From Deltaproteobacteria bacterium (GTDB lineage Bacteria > Desulfobacterota > Syntrophia > Syntrophales > UBA8958), in the NCBI GenBank assembly GCA_029561465.1, contig JAKQIZ010000036.1:1-40849 (forward strand): 40,849 nucleotides of DNA, read 5' to 3'. Both the position numbers and the translations under genes were made by a program. Of the stretch, positions 9,188 to 16,238 are shown in pieces. Below the pieces are notes generated by a model that saw only the letters and a program-made list of their open reading frames with translations, was not told the origin of the DNA and did no database searches. The number at the start of each line of letters is the position of its first letter. The first letter of the stretch is position 1.

Positions 9188-9239
9188 AGAAAATCACTTT
9201 TTGCTAGGGCATCATATTTATACGGGAGAAAAGACAGTT

Positions 9240-9431
9240 ATGGACAAGTTGTATCTATCCGAAACCGACAAGAAAATCGGCGGCGTCTGCGGCGGCATAG
9301 GGGAGTTTTTCGGCAAGGATGCCACCCTGTTCCGGATCCTCTTCATCCTTTTGATCCTGTTTTCCTTCGGAGTTGGCGTCATCGCCTACCTCGCCATGTG
9401 GCTGGTGATCCCCAAGCGGCCGCAAATGTGA
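9240..9431 (+). CDS. PspC-domain mini membrane protein
   Basis: A 63-residue protein that is essentially one PspC domain. The N-terminus LYLSETDKKIGGVCGGIGEF is the classic PspC signature, followed by one hydrophobic helix (about residues 33-55, FRILFILLILFSFGVGVIAY) and a short basic tail. PspC proteins sit in the inner membrane and in E. coli take part in the envelope stress response with PspA and PspB. No pspA, pspB or pspF is nearby, so a stand-alone role is likely. I chose the ATG at 9240 because a GGGAG lies 9-13 bases upstream; the frame stays open further upstream but only through the repeat cluster. Confidence 0.85.
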   Translation: MDKLYLSETDKKIGGVCGGIGEFFGKDATLFRILFILLILFSFGVGVIAYLAMWLVIPKRPQM

Positions 9432-9448
9432 GGGATAAGGAGATCATC

Positions 9449-9526
9449 ATGCGGCCACAGCAGAGAAGCGCCGGCTTGACCAGCCCCCGCAACGGGTTCC
9501 CGCCGCCGGAGAGGAAGCAGTGGTGA
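9449..9526 (+). CDS. candidate 25-codon leader ORF overlapping the lipA start
   Basis: An ATG preceded at ideal distance by AAGGAG (9437-9442) opens a 25-codon frame (MRPQQRSAGLT ... ERKQW) that ends with TGA at 9524-9526, just inside the lipA start codons (GTG GTG at 9520-9525). The strong ribosome binding site and stop/start overlap suggest translational coupling to lipA. Codons give no recognisable protein. It may be a leader peptide or a chance frame. Confidence 0.35.
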   Translation: MRPQQRSAGLTSPRNGFPPPERKQW

Positions 9527-10410
9527 AAGAAGCAAGGAGTCTTCCGGAGGCGGAAGGCGGGGAATACCTGCGCAAGCCCCCCTGGCTGAAAGTAAGACTG
9601 CCCGGCACGAAAGGGTTCAGCCGCGTCCGGGATACCCTAACCCGCCACGGCCTCCATTCCATCTGCCAGGAGGCCCGGTGCCCTAACATGGCGGAATGTT
9701 TCCAGGACGGCACGGCCACCTTCCTCCTAATGGGCGACGTCTGCACCCGCAATTGCCGCTATTGCAACGTCAAACACGGAGTCCCCGGCCCGGTCGATCC
9801 CGGAGAGATTCCGCGCCTTGTGGCGGCCGTAGAATATCTGAACCTGAAGTACGCCGTCCTCACCTCCGTCACCCGGGACGACCTTTACGACGGCGGCGCC
9901 GCAGTCTTTGCCAACGCTGTTACGTCCCTGCGGGCGGCGCTTCCTGCTATCCGTATCGAGGTCCTCATCCCCGATTTTCAGGGTCATAAAGAGGATCTTG
10001 AGAAAGTGATCGCCGCCGGACCCGACATGATCAACCACAATATAGAGGTGGTGCCCTCTCTGTTCACCGATCTGCGCCCCCAGGGCAACTATGCGCAGTC
10101 CCTGGAAATCCTCCGGCACCTCAGCAGGGGAAAGACGGCTTCGTGCTCCAAATCAGGCTTCATGATCGGTTTTGGGGAAACCGGGGAGGACATCCGGCGG
10201 CTCCTGGCGGATCTTGCCGCCGTCCGCTGCCAGGCGGTGACAGTGGGACAGTACCTGCAGCCGACGCGGTGCCACGCCCCAGTCCGGAAGTACTACCACC
10301 CCGATGAGTTCGCCGCCATTCGGGAAGAGGCCCTGGCGCTGGGCATTCCCCACGTCGAGGCGGGGCCCATGGTCCGGAGTTCGTATCATGCCGGTGCGGC
10401 GGCGCTCTGA
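9520..10410 (+). CDS. lipA: lipoyl synthase
   Basis: Radical SAM enzyme that inserts two sulfurs into octanoyl groups on lipoyl-dependent proteins such as glycine cleavage H-protein and 2-oxoacid dehydrogenase E2. The auxiliary cluster motif has Cys49, Cys54 and Cys60 (CQEARCPNMAEC), and the radical SAM cluster Cys75, Cys79 and Cys82 (CTRNCRYC). The C-terminal RSSYHAG holds the conserved serine that ligates the auxiliary cluster. At 296 residues the length is standard. The start is GTG; a second GTG follows, and GAGGAAG lies just upstream. It may be coupled to the 25-codon frame that overlaps it. Nearby gcvPB and lpdA are logical users of lipoylation. Confidence 0.95.
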   Translation: MVKEARSLPEAEGGEYLRKPPWLKVRLPGTKGFSRVRDTLTRHGLHSICQEARCPNMAECFQDGTATFLLMGDVCTRNCRYCNVKHGVPGPVDPGEIPRLVAAVEYLNLKYAVLTSVTRDDLYDGGAAVFANAVTSLRAALPAIRIEVLIPDFQGHKEDLEKVIAAGPDMINHNIEVVPSLFTDLRPQGNYAQSLEILRHLSRGKTASCSKSGFMIGFGETGEDIRRLLADLAAVRCQAVTVGQYLQPTRCHAPVRKYYHPDEFAAIREEALALGIPHVEAGPMVRSSYHAGAAAL

Positions 10411-10442
10411 TCGCCGCCCCGGGACATTGCCGGGAAAATAAT

Positions 10443-10465
10443 TTTGCACCCACGGCAGGTGCAAA
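10443..10465. other. perfect 8-bp hairpin downstream of lipA
   Basis: TTTGCACC and GGTGCAAA pair perfectly around a 7-base loop (CACGGCA), 33 bp after the lipA stop. No T-run follows on the plus strand, so it is not a canonical intrinsic terminator for lipA. Confidence 0.45.
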
Positions 10466-10527
10466 GGATCATGGACGCCATAACCTACCGTAACCGTTGA
10501 GATAGCTTGCATAATGCCCCATTCTGC

Positions 10528-10607
10528 CGTTCCCGCACACACGGGAATCCAGGGGATTTCCATTCCGGCAAAGGCAGACGCAAAGTCATTCCCGTACTTG
10601 CGGCAAG
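10528..10607. repeat. TTCCCG...CGGGAATCCAG-type intergenic repeat
   Basis: CGTTCCCGCACACACGGGAA followed by TCCAG is an inverted repeat of the ATTCCC-N-GGGAAT type found dispersed between genes in many proteobacteria. A second, decayed half (GTCATTCCCGTACTTGCGG) begins 57 bp further on at 10585. The pair looks like one degenerate element inserted between lipA and lpdA. Confidence 0.5.
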
Positions 10608-10682
10608 AAATTATTATATAAAGGTGAGGAAAACTATTAGTGAATGTAGAAACGAATATTCAAGTGGAAAAGAGGGGTTGTC

Positions 10683-12191
10683 ATGTCAATGGAAAGTTTT
10701 GACCTGATCGTTATCGGTGGGGGCCCCGGCGGTCATGCGGTGGCGGAAGAGGCGGCCCTTCAGGGTGCCCGAGTCTGCATCATCGAGCGGAACGGCTGGG
10801 GGGGGACGTGCACCCACCGGGGCTGTGTCCCCACCAAGGCGCTGCTTGTCTGCAGCAGACATTACGTGGACCTGAAGAAGATTAAGCGCTTCGGGATCTC
10901 CCTGGGTGAGGCGGGCTTCGATTACGCCGTCATTCGGCGCCACCGGGACCAGATGACCAGGATCTCCGCCCTGGGGGTGGAAAAAACCCTGCAAGCAGCC
11001 GGAGTAACCATGAGAAACGGGTACGGCCGCATCCTGTCTTCGGGAAAGGTCCAGTGGACAAGCGCCACCGGGGAAAGCGAAACCCTGGCGGCATCGCATC
11101 TGGTCATCGCCTGGGGCTCAGAGCCCTCCCTGCCTCCGTTCCTGCTCCCGAAACAGGACATTGACGGTAGGGAATCACCGGCGTCCCGTCGTGGAACCTC
11201 CTCTCGTAGCGAAGCGCTAATTTCAGAAAGCGGGGCATTGTCTTCAGTTGCGGCGGCATCTGCAAACGACGGGCGGCGATCACCAGACGACGTACCCGGC
11301 CGGATTCCGGGAAGAGTCCTGACTTCCGATGCCTTCCTCCAGCTTGCGGCGTTGCCGCAAAGCGTTGTCATCATCGGCGGAAGCGTCATCGGGGTCGAAT
11401 TCGCCACATTCCTTGCCGAGGTGGGCACAAAAGTGGAAATCGTGGAAATTCTTCCCAGCATTCTCCCCTATGAGGAAGAGGAGGCGGCGGAGTTCCTGGC
11501 CAGGGAACTGCAAAAGATGGGCATCAAAATCCACACGGCGCTGTCGGTCGGCTCGCTGGAGGAAAAGGGAGGCGGAGTCATCGTTGGCGGTGATCGGGAC
11601 GGGAACAGGTTGGAATTAGAGGCGGAATACGCCCTGGTCTGCACGGGGCGACGGCCGCGGATCGACGAGGAGTCGCTGCGGGAGATGGATATCCGGTACG
11701 ACCGGCGCGGCATCGCCGTCAATGAACACCAGGAAACCAATATCGCCGGGATCTATGCCATCGGGGATGTCACCGGCGGTATCATGCTCGCCCATCGGGC
11801 CCAGCAGCAGGGGCGCGCCCTCGCCAGTCGCCTCTTCGGTGACGGTACGGTGGTATATCGCGAGGAGATGGTCCCCTCCGTAACCTACACCCATCCCCCC
11901 ATCGCCCGCATCGGCCTCACGGAGCGGCAGGCCAGGGAGAATGGCTGGAACGTAGAGATACGCCGCACCGACTACGGTGTCAACATCATGGCCCGCACGG
12001 AACTGGCGGGTCCGGGCTTCGCCAAGTTCATCTTCCACGCAGGCCGCCTCGTTGGTGCCACCATCGCCGGGGAAGGTGCTCCGGACCTCATCGCCGCCCT
12101 GACGCTCGCCATGACCGTCGGCGCCGATTTGAAAACCCTCCGGGGATGGATACTCCCTCACCCGACCCTTTCCGAGGTCTTGCGTCTGTAA
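10683..12191 (+). CDS. lpdA: dihydrolipoyl dehydrogenase (E3 / L-protein) with an internal insertion
   Basis: FAD flavoenzyme that reoxidises dihydrolipoyl groups with NAD+, serving the glycine cleavage system and 2-oxoacid dehydrogenases. FAD-binding GGGPGG is near residue 13. The redox disulfide is Cys43/Cys48 in GGTCTHRGCVPTKAL (GGTC....GC.P.K). The NAD-binding motif is IIGGSVIGVEFA near 230, the second FAD motif is GIYAIGDVTGG, and the dimer-interface His/Glu pair is in HPTLSE at the C-terminus. At 502 residues it is longer than usual (about 460-475) because residues 163 to about 206 are an extra Ser/Ala/Arg-rich stretch between DIDGR and GRVLTS; the DNA there is bounded by inverted repeats. 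GAGGGG lies 6 bases before the ATG. It converges on ino1 with a 15-bp gap. Confidence 0.93.
   Translation: MSMESFDLIVIGGGPGGHAVAEEAALQGARVCIIERNGWGGTCTHRGCVPTKALLVCSRHYVDLKKIKRFGISLGEAGFDYAVIRRHRDQMTRISALGVEKTLQAAGVTMRNGYGRILSSGKVQWTSATGESETLAASHLVIAWGSEPSLPPFLLPKQDIDGRESPASRRGTSSRSEALISESGALSSVAAASANDGRRSPDDVPGRIPGRVLTSDAFLQLAALPQSVVIIGGSVIGVEFATFLAEVGTKVEIVEILPSILPYEEEEAAEFLARELQKMGIKIHTALSVGSLEEKGGGVIVGGDRDGNRLELEAEYALVCTGRRPRIDEESLREMDIRYDRRGIAVNEHQETNIAGIYAIGDVTGGIMLAHRAQQQGRALASRLFGDGTVVYREEMVPSVTYTHPPIARIGLTERQARENGWNVEIRRTDYGVNIMARTELAGPGFAKFIFHAGRLVGATIAGEGAPDLIAALTLAMTVGADLKTLRGWILPHPTLSEVLRL
11185..11273. repeat. inverted-repeat-bounded insertion inside lpdA
   Basis: CCCGTCGT (11185-11192) and ACGACGGG (11266-11273) are perfect inverted repeats 73 bases apart, with a weaker outer extension (ATCACCG at 11174 against CGGCGAT at 11274-11280). 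They bracket the segment coding for the extra residues of lpdA. The frame is kept and no stop is introduced, which resembles the palindromic elements known to insert inside genes of Rickettsia. Internal sequence is less G+C-biased at third positions than the rest of lpdA. Confidence 0.5.
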
Positions 12192-12206
12192 TGTCCTCGG
12201 GTTGAT

Positions 12207-13322
12207 TTAGCTGTCCCTTTTTTCCCTGATAAAGTCCTCGAGCATCTGGTAGGCGTCTTCGTCGAAAAACTGCCGAGGAGGATGCTTCATGAAATAAGCG
12301 GAAGGAGAGAACAGCACCCCCCCCTTCCCCCTGTCGAGGGCCAGCTTGCAACACCGGATGGCATCGATGATGACGCCTCCGGAATTGGGGGAATCTTCCA
12401 CGGAAAGACGCATTTCCAGATTCATGGGGATGTTGCCGAAGATCTTCCCCTCCATGCGGAGGAAACAGACCTTGTTGTCCTTCTGCCAGGGCACCCAATC
12501 GCTGGGACCGATATGGATGTTTTCGCTCTCGAGGCGCTTTTTGGTCTGAGACTGCACGGCTTCGGTCTTGGATTCCTTCTTGGATTGCAGTCGACTGCGG
12601 TCAAGCATGTTGAGAAAGTCGGTATTGCCGCCGGTGTTCAACTGGTAAGTCTTCTCGAGTTTGACGCCCCGGGCCTGGAAAAGATGGGTCATGACCCGGT
12701 GGATAACAGTGGCGCCCATCTGGGATTTGACGTCGTCGCCGATAATCGGCAGATTCCGCTCTGTAAAACGGCGGGCCCACCGGGTATCGCTGGCAATGAA
12801 CACGGGAATGCAATTAATGAAGGCTACTCCCGCCGCCAGGGCGCATTCTGCATAGTAGCGGGACGCCTTTTCCGACCCCACCGGCAGGTAATTGATGAGG
12901 ATTTCCGCCCCCGTTCGCTTCAGTTCGGCAACGATATCCTTTTTCGTCGCCTCTTTCCGTCTGGCCGGAACAAAGGTGTATTTGTCCTCATGATCGTTCA
13001 TATGATCGGCCATGCCGTCCAGAATCCTTCCCATATGGACGATGACACCGGCGGCGGGGATATGGGGATTGAAAACCGTAGTGCAATTGGGAAGCTGGAA
13101 GACGGCTTCGGATACGTCCCGACCTACTTTTCGCTCGTCGATGTCGAAGGCGGCCACAACTTCGATATCACCCGGACGATACTGGCCGATTTGCCAGTGC
13201 ATCAGGCCGATGAGTTCTTGGGGCGATTTATCTTTGTAATATTCAATCCCCTGGATCAGCGCTGAGGCGCAGTTGCCGATTCCGATCAGAGCGATTCTGA
13301 TTTTATTCATCCCCGTTTCCAT
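12207..13322 (-). CDS. ino1: inositol-3-phosphate synthase (myo-inositol-1-phosphate synthase)
   Basis: NAD-dependent isomerase-cyclase that turns glucose 6-phosphate into inositol 3-phosphate, the first step towards inositol lipids. It is of the short prokaryotic type (about 370 residues). Visible motifs are the Rossmann GIGNCASALIQGI near the N-terminus, NYLPVGSEKAS, the Asn-rich NTGGNTDFLNM and the C-terminal SPNSGGVIIDAIRCCKLA. I place the start at the METG ATG (13322), because a good promoter (13353-13380) has its -10 box overlapping an earlier ATG at 13355, which could not be in the transcript; GAGGGGG precedes 13322. The ATG at 13310 is also possible. It is divergent from a CDP-alcohol phosphotransferase gene, which fits a common lipid pathway. 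Confidence 0.9.
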   Translation of the reverse strand: METGMNKIRIALIGIGNCASALIQGIEYYKDKSPQELIGLMHWQIGQYRPGDIEVVAAFDIDERKVGRDVSEAVFQLPNCTTVFNPHIPAAGVIVHMGRILDGMADHMNDHEDKYTFVPARRKEATKKDIVAELKRTGAEILINYLPVGSEKASRYYAECALAAGVAFINCIPVFIASDTRWARRFTERNLPIIGDDVKSQMGATVIHRVMTHLFQARGVKLEKTYQLNTGGNTDFLNMLDRSRLQSKKESKTEAVQSQTKKRLESENIHIGPSDWVPWQKDNKVCFLRMEGKIFGNIPMNLEMRLSVEDSPNSGGVIIDAIRCCKLALDRGKGGVLFSPSAYFMKHPPRQFFDEDAYQMLEDFIREKRDS

Positions 13323-13352
13323 ATCCCCCTCGCCTGTTCTTGTCCCTGATCC

Positions 13353-13380
13353 CATATAACTTGGGATTGTCAGGTGTCAA
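13353..13380 (-). promoter_or_regulatory. sigma-70-type promoter of ino1
   Basis: On the minus strand TTGACA (13375-13380) is followed after 16 bp by TATATG (13353-13358). Transcription would begin near 13345, leaving a short leader before the ATG at 13322. Confidence 0.6.
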
Positions 13381-13641
13381 GGGAAAAACGCCGGAGAGCC
13401 ATAACGCAATATGCCAACCTTTCAAAACGATGGCCTTAATCTCTGCACCGGCAAACTATTCCGCGTGATTTTCCGGAGCGTCCGCTTCCGCTTGCGGACC
13501 ACATTGCCGCCGTCCCTTTGCCTCACGATGAAACCGAGCCGAAAAGGAAGAGAGAAAAGACAAGTTACGGACCTTTTTCTTTGCCATCGAGGGTGGTTTG
13601 TGATAGCGAGATAGAGTTTGAAAAAAGCATGCAGATAGAAA
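13381..13641. other. divergent intergenic region between ino1 and the lipid operon
   Basis: About 260 bp that must carry the plus-strand operon promoter. I see a 6-bp hairpin (GTCCGC / GCGGAC, 13480-13499) but no plus-strand -35/-10 pair I would defend, and only a weak ribosome binding site (AGATAGAA) before the ATG at 13642. Confidence 0.35.
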
Positions 13642-14895
13642 ATGACGGACCAAGAACAAAAAGAAGGAAAAATCTCCATAATCCTCACCCCCGACACGGA
13701 GGGGATAAAAAAGGTGTTCGGCGTCCCGGCGGCGCGGCGGCTTGCCCTCCTGTGCACCCAAATCGGATTCGGTGAAATCCATATCGTTGGCGGTACGGAT
13801 CATTTCAAGGAGCTGTTGTCCGATCTGGCCGCACCAGATGGTTTCCATCCAGTGGGAGACCCGGGGGAACTGGACGATGCGGCCAACGCCATCCTGGCGA
13901 GCCATCCGCGTCCGGAGGGAGGAAAGATCCTCGTCATGAGGGCCGATTTGGTTGTCGATAAGGCCAATCTGCAAAATCTGGCGCAGATGGGCGAGGAACC
14001 GCAAATCCCCTGTCTCGAATCCGACGGGAGTGGGGCAAGGATATTCCTGAGCTCTTACCGGAACCTCGCCGCCGTAATGAAGCAAGCCTGGACATTGGGC
14101 GGCAACAGCGGTGATACCTGTTCAGAATTCTCTATCCTCAGTGGTAAAAACGGACTTCCCTGCCGCCTGAAGGGCGCCGGAAACGGCAAAAACGCAGAAC
14201 GCAAGCTGGTCGACGCCATCAGGGCCCAGACCAAGGCCACGGATGGATTCATGTCCCGGCATGTGAGCAGGCATATCTCCCTAATGATGAGCACCCGGCT
14301 GGCCCTGACCCGAGTGACCCCCAACCAGGTGACCCTGGTGGGGGCGGGAATCGGACTGCTGGGCGCGTTTTTTATCGCCCAGGGCGGCTATTGGCACCAG
14401 CTTGCCGGCTGTCTCCTCTTTCTGTTCTGCATCATAATCGACGGCATAGACGGAGAAATAGCGCGCATGAAACTCCAGGAAAGCGAGTTCGGCCACAAGC
14501 TTGACATCGTCACCGACAACATCGTCCATGTGGCGATCTTCTCCGGTCTGGCCGCGGGGTGTTACCGGCAGACGGGGGATCATCTCTATATTCAGCTCCT
14601 CGCCGTCCTTTTGGGAGGGTTCGCGCTGTGCGGCGCGGTAGTGTATCTGCGCCTCCTCAAACCGGAGGTGGAATCTTTCCGATCCCCCGCCCTGGGGCGG
14701 CTCCTGACCATGATGAGCAACCGTGATTTTGCCTACCTGATGGTCCTGCTTGCCGCGGTGGGGAGGTTGAACTGGTTCCTTATCGGGGCGGCCTTCGGCA
14801 GCTATATCTTCGCCGCCGCGCTCTGGATGGCGACGGGCGCCGAAAAGAATGTCTCGGCGGCAGCCCGAACCGATTCGGAAATGCCGACCCGTTGA
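13642..14895 (+). CDS. CDP-alcohol phosphotransferase with degenerate N-terminal nucleotidyltransferase-like domain
   Basis: A 417-residue integral membrane enzyme. Residues about 10-200 look like a decayed MobA/GT-A nucleotidyltransferase: alternating strands and helices (GVPAARRL, ILVMRADLVVD) but no LAAG-G-R motif at the front, so probably inactive. Residues about 210-400 are a CDP-alcohol phosphatidyltransferase with the complete signature DG-x2-AR-x8-G-x3-D-x3-D (Asp270, Gly271, Ala274, Arg275, Gly284, Asp288, Asp292) and about five or six membrane helices. The layout resembles the archaeal/thermophile fusion of inositol-phosphate cytidylyltransferase with di-inositol-phosphate phosphate synthase. 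Here an apparently active cytidylyltransferase is encoded separately two genes downstream and ino1 is divergent. Transfer of phospho-inositol from CDP-inositol, or of an inositol acceptor onto CDP-diacylglycerol, is therefore the likely chemistry; acceptor unknown. Confidence 0.8.
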   Translation: MTDQEQKEGKISIILTPDTEGIKKVFGVPAARRLALLCTQIGFGEIHIVGGTDHFKELLSDLAAPDGFHPVGDPGELDDAANAILASHPRPEGGKILVMRADLVVDKANLQNLAQMGEEPQIPCLESDGSGARIFLSSYRNLAAVMKQAWTLGGNSGDTCSEFSILSGKNGLPCRLKGAGNGKNAERKLVDAIRAQTKATDGFMSRHVSRHISLMMSTRLALTRVTPNQVTLVGAGIGLLGAFFIAQGGYWHQLAGCLLFLFCIIIDGIDGEIARMKLQESEFGHKLDIVTDNIVHVAIFSGLAAGCYRQTGDHLYIQLLAVLLGGFALCGAVVYLRLLKPEVESFRSPALGRLLTMMSNRDFAYLMVLLAAVGRLNWFLIGAAFGSYIFAAALWMATGAEKNVSAAARTDSEMPTR

Positions 14896-14921
14896 GAAAA
14901 CGAAGGTTGACGACCCTGGCC

Positions 14922-16238
14922 ATGGGAAAGAAACTCCTCATCATCCAACCGTCCCACTACCGGAGCCGCTCCGAACGGACGGTGGTCAAGATTGACAAGC
15001 GCAAGGTCGTCCCACTCACCCTGCCTTATCTGGCGGCGCTCACCCCCGCCGACTGGGAGGTGAAGCTCTTGGACGAGCAGCTCGACGGAATAGACTTCGC
15101 CGCCCCGGCCGATCTGGTGGCCATTACGGTCTGGACGATCAATTCCCTCCGGGCTTACGACATCGCCGACCGTTTCCGACAGCGGGGTTTGCCCGTCATC
15201 ATGGGAGGCCCCCACATGTCCTTCCACGGCGACGAGGCGTCCGAACACTGCGACGCCGTGGGCATCGGCGAAGGGGAAAACATATGGCGGCAAATGCTCG
15301 CCGATGCGGAAAACGGAAGTCTGCGGAAGCTCTACCGCTCCGATAGACTTTGCGACCTCCAAGGGCTGCCCGGGCCCCGCTACGGACTGTTGAACATGGA
15401 CAAATACGGATATTTCAAGACCTTTTCCGTACAGTCTTCCCGGGGATGCCCATTCAAATGCGAATTCTGCTCGGAGCGTCTCTATCTTGGGTCCCAATAC
15501 CGGTGCCGCCCCATCGCCGAGGTCGTGGAAGAGATCAAGAGGTGCGGTTCCCGCTACATCCTATTTGCCGACAGCAACTTTGCCGGCAGGGTCGAAAACG
15601 CCATGAAACTCATGGAGGCCATCATCCCGCTGAAGTTGAGATGGTCAGCCCTATGGTCTCTGCGCCTCTGCGCCGACAAGGAATTCCTGAACTTGGCCCA
15701 ACGCAGCGGTCTGCTCCACGTCAATATCGGGATCGAGAGTATCAGCGCCGATACCCTGGTAGAAATGAACAAGAAGATAAATATGGTCAACCAGGAGGAG
15801 ATCCTGAGGGACCTGAGGAAGCGGGGGATAAGCTATTCCCTGAATTTCATCTTCGGCTCCGACGCCGATCGTGAGGATATCTTCCCGGCCACCCTTTCCT
15901 TCCTCATGAGGAACAAGGTGCCGGCGGCCTATCTGAACATCCTGACCCCTCACAAGGGATCGGCCCTCTATGACCGGCTCGAGGCGGAAAACCGGATCAT
16001 CGACAGCGACGGTATCGGCCGATGGCCGGGGATGTCCTGCCACATCAAACATCCCCATTTTTCTCCCGCCGATCTTTTGCGGTATGTTGAGGAGTTGCAC
16101 AATAAATTCTACAGTTACCGTTCCATGCTGGCCCGGCTGCCCATGCCCTTTACCCGGGCGGCCGTTGCTTCTTGGGTCGTCAATTTTACGGAAAGAAACA
16201 GTTTCCAGATAGGAGCGGAAAATTTCAGTGACTATTGA
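14922..16238 (+). CDS. B12-binding-domain radical SAM protein of unknown substrate
   Basis: A 438-residue class B-type radical SAM protein. The N-terminal 140 residues form a cobalamin-binding-like Rossmann domain (IMGGPHMSF, VGIGEGEN). The radical SAM barrel follows with RGCPFKCEFCS (Cys176, Cys180, Cys183). The C-terminal part (from about 330) is uncharacterised. Such proteins catalyse radical methylations or rearrangements on unactivated carbon. It is not clearly HpnP (C-2) or HpnR (C-3), the known hopanoid methylases, but sits four bases from a GTG overlap inside the hopanoid operon. I prefer the ATG at 14922; a TTG at 14892 overlaps the preceding stop and would add ten basic residues. 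It may modify the hopanoid or the inositol lipid. Confidence 0.75.
   Translation: MGKKLLIIQPSHYRSRSERTVVKIDKRKVVPLTLPYLAALTPADWEVKLLDEQLDGIDFAAPADLVAITVWTINSLRAYDIADRFRQRGLPVIMGGPHMSFHGDEASEHCDAVGIGEGENIWRQMLADAENGSLRKLYRSDRLCDLQGLPGPRYGLLNMDKYGYFKTFSVQSSRGCPFKCEFCSERLYLGSQYRCRPIAEVVEEIKRCGSRYILFADSNFAGRVENAMKLMEAIIPLKLRWSALWSLRLCADKEFLNLAQRSGLLHVNIGIESISADTLVEMNKKINMVNQEEILRDLRKRGISYSLNFIFGSDADREDIFPATLSFLMRNKVPAAYLNILTPHKGSALYDRLEAENRIIDSDGIGRWPGMSCHIKHPHFSPADLLRYVEELHNKFYSYRSMLARLPMPFTRAAVASWVVNFTERNSFQIGAENFSDY

Noticed and set aside
9018-9239. N-terminal extension of the PspC-like protein
   Set aside because: The extension runs through the palindromic repeat cluster and the PspC signature begins at the ATG with a ribosome binding site.
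12282-13265. 327-codon plus-strand frame opposite ino1
   Set aside because: Antisense to a recognised gene; composition typical of a shadow frame.
14385-14405. TGGCAC...TTGC resembling a second sigma-54 promoter
   Set aside because: The spacing is one base short and it lies within the phosphotransferase coding sequence.
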